Below, piece by piece: positions 1 to 11,778 of a stretch of DNA of 64,000 nt. Positions within the stretch are counted from its first letter, which is position 1. Every line of letters begins with the position of its first letter. The stretch lies in the NCBI RefSeq assembly GCF_002930155.1, contig NZ_PHND01000001.1, forward strand, positions 434,001 through 498,000, written 5' to 3'. A model generated the notes under the pieces. The model was not told the origin of the DNA. It saw only the letters and a list, made by a program, of their open reading frames with translations, and made no database searches. Position numbers and translations under genes: made by a program. The DNA comes from Entomoplasma ellychniae. GTDB taxonomy: Bacteria > Bacillota_I > Bacilli_A > Mycoplasmatales > Mycoplasmataceae.

Positions 1-44
1 AGAAAGAGCTACTTTTAAAATATATGTAGCAAAGTGTGAAAAAT

Positions 45-941
45 ATGAAAAAAATTCTAAGTATTATTGCTGCATTTAGTTTAACTGTTACTTCAAGCTT
101 TGCTGTTGTTGCTTGTAATAAACAAATTAAAATAGTAGACATAAAGAGATCTGTTAGTCATATTCAAAATAAGACTGATATAAATGAAGTTAACCAAGAG
201 TTAATAAAAGTTAAAGTTGATGGTGTTAAAAAAATTGAGGCTTTTGAAATTGAAAATAATGAAACTGATGTAACAATAAAGATTAGTGTTGTCGAAGGCA
301 GAAAAATTGATAGTGATAATTTTGTTTTGACTAAAGCTATAGCTGATAAAGCAATTGATAATCCAATTGTTCCAGATGGTGAATATGAAATGAGCTTTGA
401 AGAATATATAAAAAACTTTTCAGTAACAACAGGTGCTGAACAAGAATTTCACGGTGATTGAAATATTGATTATTTTGATTTAACAAAAAACCAAGGTGAA
501 TGATATGGTAAAACAAATAAAGAATTAAAGCAATGATACATTGATAATCAGAACTCTTTTTGAACTTGAGATAAAGCAATTGCACAATCTATTACAGGGC
601 TTAGTACCAAATGATATGATTATTTTTTAGATAAAGATTTATTTCCAGAAGGTTTTGCTTTTATTGATAATTTATTAAATTTTGAATCGTCTGATTTCTT
701 TGATACACCTAAATCCTTAGATACACCATCAATGCTAAACGGAAAACAAGTAACTGAAGTTGATGGATATTATGAAGTTTCTATGACTACTAAAGCAGTA
801 AATTATTTAAAAGAAGCTAATCAAAAACAATTATTAAAAAATTTTAATATAGATAGTGAAGATAGTGAAACTGTTAATGAATTTAATGAAGGGTTTAATA
901 TAGTTGGATCAATAAAAATAAATTTTATAATATTTAGATAA
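45..941 (+). CDS. Putative surface lipoprotein, 3' end possibly frameshifted
   Basis: An N-terminal prolipoprotein signal (MKK start, hydrophobic stretch, lipobox AVVAC with Cys24) predicts lipid anchoring to the outer face of the membrane. The mature part is acidic and Trp-rich; nearly all Trp codons are TGA. I do not recognise a family beyond the general mollicute lipoprotein type. A GTG nine bases upstream is in frame, but the ATG gives the usual MKKILS signal start. No strong Shine-Dalgarno is visible. The frame ends at TAA while other frames stay open for about 90 more bases up to the terminator, so the C-terminus may be shifted. Reading through TGA gives about 298 aa. Confidence 0.75.
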
Positions 942-1030
942 AAAAACAACACAAGAACAATTTTATGTGTTAACATTAATTTATCAAAGAAAATTAAACT
1001 TTGAATTCAAGTCTCGCATGCAAATGCAGG

Positions 1031-1059
1031 AAAAAAGGAACCTTTTTGGTTCTTTTTTT
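1031..1059 (+). terminator. Intrinsic terminator of the lipoprotein gene
   Basis: AAAAAAGGAACC pairs with GGTTCTTTTTTT around a T-rich loop, giving a hairpin with a U-tract. It is symmetrical enough to act in both directions. Confidence 0.75.
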
Positions 1060-1060
1060 G

Positions 1061-1144
1061 TATAATTCTAAATATAGGGTCTAATAATATTAAATAATTC
1101 CCGAAAGAAAGAGGGAGTATTCACATAAGTGAGTACTCCTTTTT
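1061..1144 (+). promoter_or_regulatory. -10 box and leader hairpin (possible attenuator)
   Basis: TATAAT at 1061-1066 is followed by a leader ending in a 12-bp hairpin: GGAGTA (1114-1119) pairs with TACTCC (1134-1139), with a TCAC/GTGA extension inside. A T5 run follows at 1140-1144. No gene lies between the -10 box and the hairpin, so the terminator-like structure would act on the transcript entering the next gene. No -35 box is obvious. Confidence 0.45.
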
Positions 1145-1168
1145 CTAATTTAGAAAGCAGGTAATTAA

Positions 1169-1723
1169 ATGTTGAAGGAAAAAGAAATTTGATTAGGCTA
1201 TTCTGAAAGTCCAGGAGATTACTCTGATAATGATTTGAAATTAAAACACTGAAGACCACTTTTGATCACGAAAGTTTATTCTGGCACAAGTTTAATTAGA
1301 GTAACAGAAGCATCAACAAAATTGAAACAAAAATATATAATTGATGTAGTGTTAAGTTCTGGACAAGTTTTTCAATTTGATAAGGGTTCAAGTTACATAA
1401 TTGATGCTAAAAGTTTAAAACAAAAGTTGAAACCGCTTATTGGTCCCGCTTTTGATAAAAAGTATAAATATATAAAAAGATCGTCAAATTATTCGTTTAA
1501 TAAAATTAAAAATAAAGTTAATTTTGAAAAAATGATTTTATCAGGTGAGTATAATAACTTATCTACTGAAGAACAAGACAAACAAAGAATATGAAAACAA
1601 TTTTCTTTAGAAGAACAAGAAAATAGAATGATCAGAAAAATAGAAAGAGAAGAAAAGTTAAAATTAATGCAAGAAAATAAACAATTTCAAATTATTAAAA
1701 AAAGTAAGAGGCACAACCGATAG
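1169..1723 (+). CDS. Small basic protein, possible PemK-like / Mbov_0400-type ICE protein
   Basis: 184 aa read through two TGA codons. The N-terminal half (RPLLITKV..., SLIRVTEAST, YIIDVVL) has the alternating strands and leading R-P of PemK-like SH3-fold proteins. The C-terminal third is charged and helical, with many Lys and Glu. It sits directly upstream of a UPF0236/Mbov_0401-type transposase; in other mollicutes an Mbov_0400-type hypothetical is found beside that protein. Both the PemK-like fold and the family assignment are inferences from pattern, not from a search. A TAA immediately precedes the ATG, so the start is well bounded; AGCAGG upstream is a plausible ribosome site. Confidence 0.6.
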
Positions 1724-1747
1724 TTTTAATAGAACTTTAACTAAATT

Positions 1748-1772
1748 AACTACAAAGTATGTAGTTTTTTTG
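1748..1772 (+). terminator. Intrinsic terminator
   Basis: AACTACA pairs with TGTAGTT around a 5-nt loop, followed by a T7 run. TATAAT at 1777-1782, just after it, is a likely -10 box for the transposase gene. Confidence 0.7.
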
Positions 1773-1815
1773 TACTTATAATAAAATTGGTGTATTTATT
1801 AAAGGAGTGTTTTAT

Positions 1816-2952
1816 ATGTTATTTAACTGTCGAGAAGAATTTGCAAAAATTCTAAAAACAAAAAAACTTGAACTTGAAAGACTTGATTATGAATTGCTAA
1901 TAAAGAGAGATAAAAGAAGATATAAATTGATAAGGTTAGCTAAAAGATGTATTGTTAGTGAATTTGGATATTTAAAAATAAATAGAAGGGTTTATTTTGA
2001 TAATTTTGATAAAAAGTATGTGAAGTTGTTAGATGTTCACTTAAATTTAAATAAATACGTTAAGATTGATCCTGATTTAAAAGCAAAAATAGAAGATCAA
2101 TTAGGTAGTGGTAAAAAATATAAAGACATTATAGACATGTTTCCCAATGCTCACTTATCATTGATGACAATTTCAAGAATATTTAAATCTGTTGAAAATG
2201 ACAAAAAAAGAAATGAAGTTACTAAAAAAGTTTTATTAAAAAATAATCAAGTAGTTTATATTTTTGTTGATGATGCTTTTTTAAATGTAGATCGATTTAG
2301 GTCTAAAAAAAGGTGAAAATATAACAGAGGAAAGGACACTAAAGTTAGGGTTATTTCTTTTTGTACTGGTTATGATAAAAAAACATTAAATCTTAAACGA
2401 AAGAAATTAGCCAATAAAAGAAATACTTTTTTAATTGGAAAAAATGAAAACATTTCTACTGAAGCTTTATCATTTAAAATTTATGAATTAGGGTGTAATT
2501 TTTATGAAAATTTTGATAATGCTCATTTAGTCGTTGGTGGTGATGGTGCTACTTGAATAAAAAATCTAGCTAATTATTTAGAAGCTGACTATATATTAGA
2601 TCGATATCATGCTGTTAGGGAATTAAAGAAAGTCTTCTTAAATAATTCTATAAAGAATTCTGAAACATTATTCAAAACAGCTTTAAGTTATTTTTACAAA
2701 GGAATGTATGAAGAACTTATACAAATTTTAGAAATTTTTGCATGTAATTCGATATTAAAATATTTTAAAAATAACGTCAAAGGAATTGAAAACCAAAATA
2801 AAACTTGAAATATTGGTGTGAGTGCTGAATCTGTTGTTTCTGGACTTGTTAAAAGTACTCTTGGTTATGGTTCTAAGATATTTTCTTTTAAAGTTATAAA
2901 AAACATATTAAATGCTAGAAATTTCAATTTAAACAATAATTTAGGTTTTTAA
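1816..2952 (+). CDS. UPF0236 / ISLre2-type transposase (Mbov_0401-like)
   Basis: 378 aa once three or more TGA codons are read as Trp. Family hallmarks are present in order: the central FVDDAFLN strand, GGDGATWI, LDRYHAV, and a C-terminal SAESVVSG segment. These match the UPF0236 (ISLre2 / ICE transposase-like) group. The frame is intact from start to stop, so the gene may be functional. AAAGGAG sits 8 nt before the ATG; a GTG at 1807 is in frame but overlaps that site. Together with the preceding 184-aa gene it looks like a two-gene mobile cassette. I did not find clear terminal inverted repeats. Confidence 0.8.
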
Positions 2953-3049
2953 GTTATATGAATATGCTCTAAAATCAATTTTAACACTTTTTTTTCAAAC
3001 AAAAATAAATTTTTTGTATAGAAGTAAGGCAAAGAACCAAAAGTGCCCT

Positions 3050-3114
3050 AAAACAAGAAAAAAACATAATCATAAACGCATTTATTATTTTTGCGTTAAT
3101 TTTACTTGTTTTTT
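3050..3114 (+). terminator. Nested hairpin terminator after the transposase
   Basis: Outer arms AAAACAAG (3050-3057) and CTTGTTTT (3105-3112) enclose an inner stem AACGCA (3075-3080) / TGCGTT (3092-3097). A T-run follows. It may end transcription in both directions and could lie near the right end of the mobile element. The 250 bases around it otherwise hold nothing I can identify. Confidence 0.5.
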
Positions 3115-3207
3115 AAAAAAATAGAGTTATGATTGAATTAACATTTGAAATAATTGTGATAATTGCTTAGTTGAGTCCTCCTACAAAAAAGTTATGCACC
3201 CTTTATT

Positions 3208-4146
3208 TTAAACTAAATTTCTTTTCGATTTTTCACCTTTAAGGTTATAACTTGAAGATATAGCTTTAATTCTTTCAATAAATCTATCAACTTTCTTTTT
3301 TTCTGTAGTTTTTGGTTGAGACTTAATTGTGTAAATATTCTCCAAATCAACTGAGCTAAAGTTTGAAGTAAAAAATGTTAATTTTTGATGATCCATTCTG
3401 TAATTAAAAATACTAAACCAAAAATTATCTCTTGATCATAGTGAAACCATTTCACCTGCAAAATCATCAATAAACAAAACATCGCATTTTTTTAAATTTT
3501 TAATTAGAATTACATTTTTTGAATCTTTTTCTGAAAATTGTTCCTTAGCATTTTCAATTATATTAGGTGCTGTACAAAATACAACATTCCCTCCTCTTAA
3601 ACACGCTTCATTTGCTAGAGCTCTTAAAAGATTAGTTTTACCAATACCTAAATTTCCCCAAATATAATAACCTTTTTTATAATTATTAACCTTATCTTCT
3701 AAATACTTAACAATTACTAATCCTGCATTCTCAATCAACCTTTTTCTTTCTAGTTTTTCATTTTCATCAAATATTTTATTTTCAGATAACCCTTTAAGAT
3801 ATCCTTTGACTGTTTGTGGAAATAAATCAACATCAAAATCAACATAACTGTAATTAGATTTAATTAGATGATTTCTATTTTCAAAAATAAAGTGTGCACA
3901 GTTAAAATAAGTTATATAAAACTTTTCATCTCTATAACTTAAATTACTTTGCATCCCTTTGATCAATTGTTGACAATTAATAAGCGGACCGACTGTGCAT
4001 AAAATATATTGACTAGCAAATTCTTCAAGAATATTTTGATTGGTTTTTATAACTTCATCATTTATTGGGTAATTACTATTTTCAAATTCTTTTTTTATTC
4101 TTAAAAATGAATCATTTGAATTTAAAAAACTGACCAGCTTTTCCAT
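3208..4146 (-). CDS. dnaI: Primosomal helicase loader DnaI
   Basis: 312 aa, the usual DnaI length. An AAA+ ATPase with Walker A GNLGIGKT at residues 164-171, Walker B VLFIDDF near 223-229, and the sensor-like TFFTSNFS downstream. The N-terminal domain keeps only part of the Cys/His pattern of the DnaI zinc site (Cys50, Cys58, Cys84, His86). DnaI loads the replicative helicase onto DNA with the DnaB/DnaD-type protein. It starts one base after the stop of the dnaB-type gene, so the two are almost certainly translationally coupled. Confidence 0.88.
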
Positions 4147-4147
4147 A

Positions 4148-5107
4148 CTATCACTCTATTTCTATATTGTCATTTAAAACGACATTAGATGCTTCAATTA
4201 TTTTTGTTGGTGATTGCATTACAGAAGATTCAACAAACTTAACAGAACTTGTTTTTTTAAAAAAGATAGAACTCAAGAAGTTGTGTACTAAATATACTGA
4301 ATTCATTTTTTTCATATAAATAGTTTCGGCAATTTTGCTAACATATCTAAAAATAAAATTTTTATTATTTCTTATATATGAATAATAAATTAAACAATTA
4401 ACAATATCATCATTAAATTCAAATTCTTTTTTTAATTTATTAATAGCATTAATTGTTATGTCATTAGGGTTTATTCCAATACACATATTATAATAAGATA
4501 CTCAGTCATTAGATTGCATGGTTCTTATTTGTTCTATTTCAAAATCTTTTAAGGAATGGTTATTAAAAGCTTCATTTTTGTATTCGGATTTATTTAAACG
4601 TAAATCTAATTGAGATAATAATTTATCTGATGGATCAAATAATTCTTTTTCAATATCAATGTATTCTTCGTTAATAGTAAATGTTGTTTTTTCTTTGAAA
4701 AAAAACATTGTCGATTCAAAATTATCATAATCTAAGGCTTCAAACAACAATTCCTTAAGTTTATGATTATTTAAAAAATTTTTAGCGCTTAATGGTTTGT
4801 TAACAATGAAAACAATATTGCTTGTAGATTTTTCTTTGTAAACTTTTAAAAGTTCTAATTTGGTCAACTTAGATAAACTAGTTTTTAGCCTTTCTTCACT
4901 AATCTTTGTAAGTTTAACAAGTCTTTCAATTTCAAAAACTGCTGATTTCATTTTTTTTGTTCATGATGATTCAAAAATTAAAGTGTTATAAACACCTATA
5001 GCAGATGCCCCTATTAAAGGTTGATATAAGTTTATTAAAATTATATGGTCTTCTGGACTTATTTTATTGCTAACTTCGACGCTATATTTTTTATTTAAAA
5101 AACTCAT
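4148..5107 (-). CDS. dnaB: Replication initiation / membrane attachment protein (Gram-positive DnaB, DnaB/DnaD family)
   Basis: 319 aa. The N-terminal winged-helix part begins MSFLNKKYSVEV and contains HIILINLYQPLIG, a pattern of the DnaB/DnaD-type primosome proteins. A C-terminal helical region (ITINAINKLKKEF...YVSKIAETI) resembles the DnaD_2 repeat. Gene order dnaB-dnaI matches Bacillus. The last codon is a TGA Trp followed by TAG. A good Shine-Dalgarno (AAGGAG) precedes the start. It recruits DnaI and helicase at origin or restart sites. Confidence 0.82.
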
Positions 5108-5270
5108 ATTTAACTCCTTGTTTATAAGTATAAATATAATTAATTTTTTTATAAAATACTTGTAATTTTTAGTAGTTTTTTAAATTCAAAAGTGTATGTT
5201 TGAAAACTTTATTACGCGTACTATACAGGGTAAAGGTTTTTTTGCTTTTTCCACTTTTCCACATTAAGTG

Positions 5271-6098
5271 TTACTTTTGACATTCCACACAAAAGTATGT
5301 TCCTCTACCACCAATTTGTGTTTTTATTATTGGTTTTTTGCATTCAAAACATGGTTTGTTCTCCCTTAAGTGAACTTTAAGTTCATTTTGAAATTGACCT
5401 TCAACATTTTCCCCAGACTTATAAGAATGTATAGAAGAGCCTTTAAGCTCAATAGCTTTTGTTAAAATTAAGTTTGAAAACTTAATAATATTTTTTATTT
5501 CTTTATCGTCCAAAGTCTTTGTTATTCTGTCAGGAGCTACTTTTGCAGCAAATAAAATTTCATTAACATAAATATTACCTATTCCACAAACAACTTTTTG
5601 ATCTAATAAAAATGGTTTAACTTTAACATTTTTTTTAATTGCGGCTTTTTTCAAATATTCAAAAGAAGGGTTATTATTCAGTGGTTCAGGTCCCAGTTTG
5701 CTTATTCCACTTTCTTTTAAATATGATTTGTTATCTCAAACTTCTAGTGTACCAAACTTTCGAGAATCATAATATCTTAGTCATTGGTTATTTGATAACT
5801 CAAATTCTATTCTTAAATGCTTTTCATTATACACATACTTATCTTTTGAACTAACACTTCATTTTCCTTCCATACGAAGATGACTGATCATTTTGAAATT
5901 TTCAAGATTAAAAATAAGATACTTTCCATAATTTTGAACACTTATTATTTTTTGATCTAATACTTTATCAAAAAAGTCGCTTTCCTTATTTCGTCAAATT
6001 AATTTTGGCATAAAATTTTCACCACTAACAATTCTCAAACCAGGTAAAATTTTGTTAAGTTCATTAGCAACTGTTCTAACTTCTGGTAATTCTGGCAT
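5271..6098 (-). CDS. mutM: Formamidopyrimidine-DNA glycosylase (MutM/Fpg)
   Basis: 275 aa. The protein begins MPELPEV, giving the catalytic Pro (after Met removal) and Glu of Fpg. The C-terminus carries the zinc finger CFECKKP...FCVEC with four cysteines. It excises 8-oxoguanine and formamidopyrimidines. The start lies 8 nt after the polA stop, the same polA-mutM pairing seen in Firmicutes, so both are likely on one transcript. Confidence 0.95.
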
Positions 6099-6106
6099 AG
6101 CTTCAC

Positions 6107-8791
6107 CTACTTTAATTCTAGTCAATTATTTCCAATTGACATATTAACTTCTAATTCTACTTTAACTTCTTGATTAACACCAATTATTTTTAATAAATCT
6201 ATAAATGCATTTTTCATATCTTTTTCAATAATTTTAATTATGTGATCATATCCTTTATCAGGAATTTCAAAAATAATTTCATCATGAATTTGAGCAACCA
6301 TAGCAACAGGTAAATTTTTTAATTTAATATTTTTATAAATATTAATCATAGCAACTTTTAAAATATCTGCAGCTGTTCCTTGAATTGGCATATTCACAGC
6401 TATTCTTTTTCCAAATTCTCTTATCTTGGCCATTGGGGAGCTTAATTCATTTATTACTCTTCTTCTGTTAGAAATTGTTTGTGAATAACCCTCATTTTTA
6501 GCTATAGATATTAATTCTTTTTTAAAATTTTCAAACTTAGGAAACGCTTTGTAATAATTTTGAATATATTCATTTGCTTGCAAAATAGAAACATTTAAAT
6601 CATTACTTAAACCATAGCCACTTAAACCGTAGATTATTCCAAAATTGAAAATTTTTGCTGTTCTTCTTTGACTAGCATCAACTTTTTCATTTTTTTCTAA
6701 ATGGAAAATTAACCTTGCTGCTTCGTCATGAACATCTCTTTTTGTATTGAAAATATCTAATAGGTTTGTTTCATCCCCTAATTCAGCTAAAACTCTTAAT
6801 TCAATTTGCGAATAATCAAAAGACAAAAACTTCTTATTGGGATCACAAACAAAAATTTTTCTGACTTCTTTTTGAATATCGTCTTTTACAGAAATATTTT
6901 GTATATTTGGATCAGATGAAGACAATCTGCCTGTATTTGTTAAAGTTTGGTGAAGAATTGTGTGAATTTTATTATCACTAAAAATAAATTTTTCAAAACC
7001 TCTTAAGTATGTTGAATATAATTTTGAGAGTTTTCTGTGTTCTATTAAATATTCAATTATTGGGTGAAAACCGATTAATTTTTCTAATGAATCCCTGTCA
7101 GTAGAGTTTTTTTTATTAGATTTTAATTCTAGTGTATCAAACAATAATTCTTTAATTTGTTTAGGAGAAGCAAAGTTAAAATTTTGTGGTATTTTATTTT
7201 CTAAAATAAAAAGCATTTTTTCTTCAAGATCATCAATTGCTTTTAGAGTTTTTAATGTCTGTTTTTCTAATTCTTTTCTGTCTATATGCAAACCTTGCTT
7301 CTCAATTGAATATAAGACTTCTATAAGTGGGAATTCAATATTAGCAAAAAGTTCATATTGGTTTTTTTCTTTAAGTTTTAATATCATAGCATAATGAGAT
7401 TCTTTCAAACAAATTGTTTTGCATATTAAATAACTGTATTTAATACTATTATCTATATCAAAAGTTTTTTTAATACCCTTGCCATAGACTTCTTCATCAT
7501 TAGGTATTAAATCTTTATTAAACAATACATTTATATTTTGTAAATTAGAAACAAGGTTTGAGTCCAAGATATACATAGCAACCATTAAATCACAAACAAA
7601 ACTTTCTTGATTGTAATTTAAGTTGTGGTTATCAAATAGTACTCAAGTTTTTTTTAAATCAAAAACAATTTTTTTATTTTGCTTAGACATTAAAAACTTA
7701 TTAAAATAAATTGCATTTGATCAATCATTTAATATGAAATTCCCTTTATCATTTACAACAACTATTGAAAGGATTTTTCCTTTATGGTAATTTTCTTCAA
7801 AATTTTCAATATACAAATAATTTTCTTCACTTCAATACTCTTCATCTAAATCGTTTATTAAATTATATGTAAATTCAAAAGATGGTTTCATTTCTGCATT
7901 ATTTGTTTTGTCATTTATAAAATTAGCTCTTCCTGTTAATCGGCTTACCAAAGTTTTCATTTCATATTTGTTTAAAAAATTAATCATTTTATTAATGTCA
8001 ATTTCTAATTCTTTAAACTCAACTGACTGCATTTTAACTTCACAATCAATAGTAGCTATTTCTTTACACAGAAATGCAGATTCTTTATCTTTTATAAGTT
8101 TATCTTTGACTCCACCTTTAATTAAATCTATATTTTCATAAATCCCTTTTAAATTATTGTATTCTTGAATAAGTTTAGTAGCTGTTTTAGGGCCAACACC
8201 TTCAACACCCTTTAAATTGTCAGATGAATCACCCATTAAACCTTTAAAATCGGGTATCTGAGATGGAGATATACCATATTTGTCGAATAATTCATCTATG
8301 CCAAAAAGTGAAATAAAACCTTTTTCAGAAGTTACAATTCTTGTTTGATTTGATATAAGTTGAAACATGTCTTTATCGCTACTAAAAATTTCAATTTCAA
8401 AATTTGGGTTTTCTTTTTCAGCTTTTTTTACCATTGTACCAATTAAATCATCAGCTTCATAATTTTCTAGTTCAAATCAATCAATATTAGCTGATGTTAA
8501 AAACTCACGTGCTATAGGGAATTGTTTTATCAAGTCATCAGGGGTTGATGCTCTACCTGCTTTGTAATTTTCTAATTTTTCATGTCTAAAAGTTTTTTTA
8601 CCTTTATCAAAAGCAACCTTAACATCATAATATTGTCTTTCTTTTAAAAGATTAGTTATCATATTTGCAAAAGAATAAACTGCATTTGTTGGAATACCAC
8701 TAGAAGTTGTTAAAGTGTACCCTTGGTATGCTTGAGCATAATAAGCTCTAAATATTAATGAATTTCCATCAATCAAAAGTATTCTTTTCAT
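6107..8791 (-). CDS. polA: DNA polymerase I
   Basis: 894 aa, full length. Order: N-terminal 5'-3' exonuclease (LLIDGNSLIFRAYYA at the start, then GLMGDSSDNLKGVEGVGPKT), a central region without the DxE motif of an active 3'-5' exonuclease, and the polymerase domain. Motif A SFDYSQIELR has Asp659, motif B RRTAKIFNFGIIYG follows, and motif C QIHDE has His836/Asp837. The protein ends GNNWLELK after a TGA Trp codon. It lies between dnaE and mutM with 8-14 nt gaps. Function: gap filling, primer removal and repair. Confidence 0.96.
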
Positions 8792-8805
8792 GTTATTTCC
8801 TTCTA

Positions 8806-11766
8806 TTATTTTATTGGCTTAACTATTTTATTAAATACACCTGTGGTTTTTTGACCATACTCTTGTACATTGATTTCAATTATATAATTTTTATTTAATA
8901 TAATCTCATTTTTAATTTCTTTAAATGTGGATGCAAAAATTGTTATATCTAAAATGCCAGTTTCATCTAAAAACTCAATAAAAGCCATTTCTTCATTTTT
9001 TTTATCATTAATTGTTTTAATTTTCACAATTTGACCTATAAGATTAATATTTCTTATATTAGGAACTAAAGTGTCGATATCTTGAGGTTTAAAAAAAGCA
9101 TTTTCATTCTTAATTTTTGTTATTGGATTATCATTTATATAAAAACCAAATATTTCTTTTTCATATTGTGATTGAGCAACTGAATCAGTTTCTTCCATTT
9201 CAACTACTCGGAACTTATTTTGTTGTTGATCTAATGATTTATCATGTGCAATAGAATTAATAAAACCAAATACAAATTGTTTATTAGAAACCATAGTGAA
9301 ACTATCATAACCAAAACAATCAAATGCTCCACTTTTAGCTAAAGCATCATAATTATTTTCTGTAATTCCAGCTTTTTGACTATAAAAGAAAAAGTTGTTT
9401 AAATCGCTAAATAAATCTTGATGTTCTTGACTTTGATTTCTAAGATTCAAAACAAAATCTTTATTTATACCATTAATTATTGTTAGTGGCATATAAAGTT
9501 TTTTTTGAACACCTACATAATTAATATTTAAATTTTTAATTGAAGGTTTAACTATTTCCACTCCATATTTTTTTAATTGTTGAATGTATAGTTTACTTTT
9601 AACTTTATCACCCAAAGAATGATTTAATAAGGCTGAGTAAAATTCAGCAGGATAATAAAACTTAAACCATGCTAATCAGTAACTTATAAAAGAATAAGCA
9701 ATGGCATGCGACTTATTAAATCCGTAATTAGCAAATTTTTCAATTCAAATTCAAATATTTGTTGCTTTTTCAATAGATATATTATTGGACTGTGCATTTA
9801 AAATAAACTCATTTCTAAATCCACTCATATACTTAACATCTTTTTTACTCATAGCTCTTCTAATTATGTCAGCTTTACCAAGTGTAAAATTACCTATTTT
9901 TTGCAAAATATTAATTACTTGTTCTTGATAAACTATAATACCAAATGTAGGTTCTAGTATTGATTTTAAAGCAGAGTCTACATAACTTAATTGTGTGCTT
10001 TTTTTATTTTGAATATATTGTGGAATCATTTCTTGAGGTCCTGGTCTGAATAGTGCTGAAGCAATAGCTATATCATCTATGCTTGAAACTTTCATTTTTT
10101 TTACAACATCAGTCATACCCTCAGATTCTAGTTGAAATATTCCAGTTGTTTCTCCTTTAGATAATAAATTAAAAACCTTTGCATCTTTTAAATTTATGTT
10201 TAAAAGATTAATATTTTTTTTATAGTTTTTATTAATCAAATTTATTATTTGATTTAAAGTAGAAAGATTTCTTAAACCTAAAATATCCATTTTTATTAAA
10301 CCAGTTTCTTCTAAATGATTCATATTAAATTGAGTTTGAGAAATGCCGCCAACCCCTTCTTTTATTGGAACAATTCCTCTTAAATCATTATTAGTTATAA
10401 CAACTCCAGCAGCATGTGTTCCAGTTTGTCTTGGCATCCCCATTAATTTTTTGGTTAACTTAAAAATAAAATCATATTCATTAGATTTAGAATATGATTT
10501 CAATAAAATACTTTTATTGATAATGGTGTCAAAATCTTGGTCAAAAGCGCTAGCTTCTTTGCTCATGATATTTACTGTTTCGATATCAACATTAAAAACT
10601 CTACAAGAATCTCTAAATGCTGATTTAAAAGCAATAGTTTGAAATGTGACAATAGTAGCAACGTTAAATTTACCATACTTTTCAAACAAATACTCTACAA
10701 CTTCATTTCTTCTATCATCTTGAAAATCTATATCAATATCAGGCATAGTTATTCTTTCAGGATTTAAAAATCTTTCAAAAAGCAAACCATACTCAATAGG
10801 ATCAATTGTTGTAATTTTTAGTAAAAAAGAAACCAAACTTCCTGCAGCAGAACCTCTCCCAGGACCTACTAATATGCCTTCTTTTTTTGCAAATAAAACA
10901 TAATCTTGAACAATTAAAAAGTAATCTGCAAATCCTGTTTTTTCAATTACAGACAATTCAGTATTTAATCTTTCAATATAATCTATTTTCGCTTTTTCAG
11001 AAAAAACATTTTTTTTAAAATAGTTTTCTAGTGATATAAAACACAAGCTCTTTAAAAATTTAAATGAAGGTATATTGTTGGGCGTATTATAAACTCCAAA
11101 ATGAATTTCATTATCTTCCAATATTTCATGAAAACTTTTAAAAGCTATTTGTTTTAAAAGTTTATCGTTGTCAGGATAAATATCATCAATATTGCCATCT
11201 GGATAAGATTCATCAATATTATAAATATCACCAGCTTCTTGATAAGAAATGTTGTTTTTTAAAGCATACAAAGCTAAAAAGTATTTTTTATCTTCAACAT
11301 CAAAATATCTAATTGCATTTGGGTAGATCTTAATGTAATTAAGATCATAAAAATTTTCTTCTTGAACTAAACTATTTTTTTGTCTAAATTCAGTTACATT
11401 TGTTATTACAATATTATTTGTATCAACATATTTATTTATTATGTTAATTTTAAAATTATTATCTTTAATATTATTTAAATTTAAATCAGAAGATATATAA
11501 CAAATGTTTTGATAACCTTTTTTATTTAGTGGTAATATATTAATAAAATTATTGTCATCAAGTTCAACACCAACACCAATAACTGGTTTTATATTATTAA
11601 TTTTGCATTTCTTAACAAAATCAGCGACTCCAAACATTGTAGTATTTTCAAAATAAAATAAATGTGTAAATTTGTGTAACTTAGCAAATTGTATATATTC
11701 ATCTATTTTGATGAGTGACTTTTGAAAGTCATAAACTAGTTTAACATTAAGCTGTGGTGAGTACAT
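8806..11766 (-). CDS. dnaE: DNA polymerase III alpha subunit, DnaE type, with degenerate PHP domain
   Basis: 986 aa. Polymerase motifs are clear: GPGRGSAAGS at 301-310 and PDIDIDFQDDRR near 342-353 with the catalytic aspartates. There is an OB-fold near the C-terminus (NLIGQIVKIKTI...). The N-terminal PHP domain has lost its metal-binding His/Asp motifs: the usual HLxVHS is replaced by LNVKLVY, and the TDH loop by ENTT. It is therefore unlikely to proofread or bind metal there. In low-GC Gram-positives DnaE extends primers at the fork beside PolC. A good Shine-Dalgarno (AAGGAGAAGG) precedes it. Confidence 0.95.
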
Positions 11767-11778
11767 GACCTTCTCCTT

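Noticed and set aside
1169-1723. Firm toxin (PemK/MazF) call
   Set aside because: Only a strand pattern supports it; no antitoxin gene or catalytic residues could be confirmed, so it is reported as a possibility.
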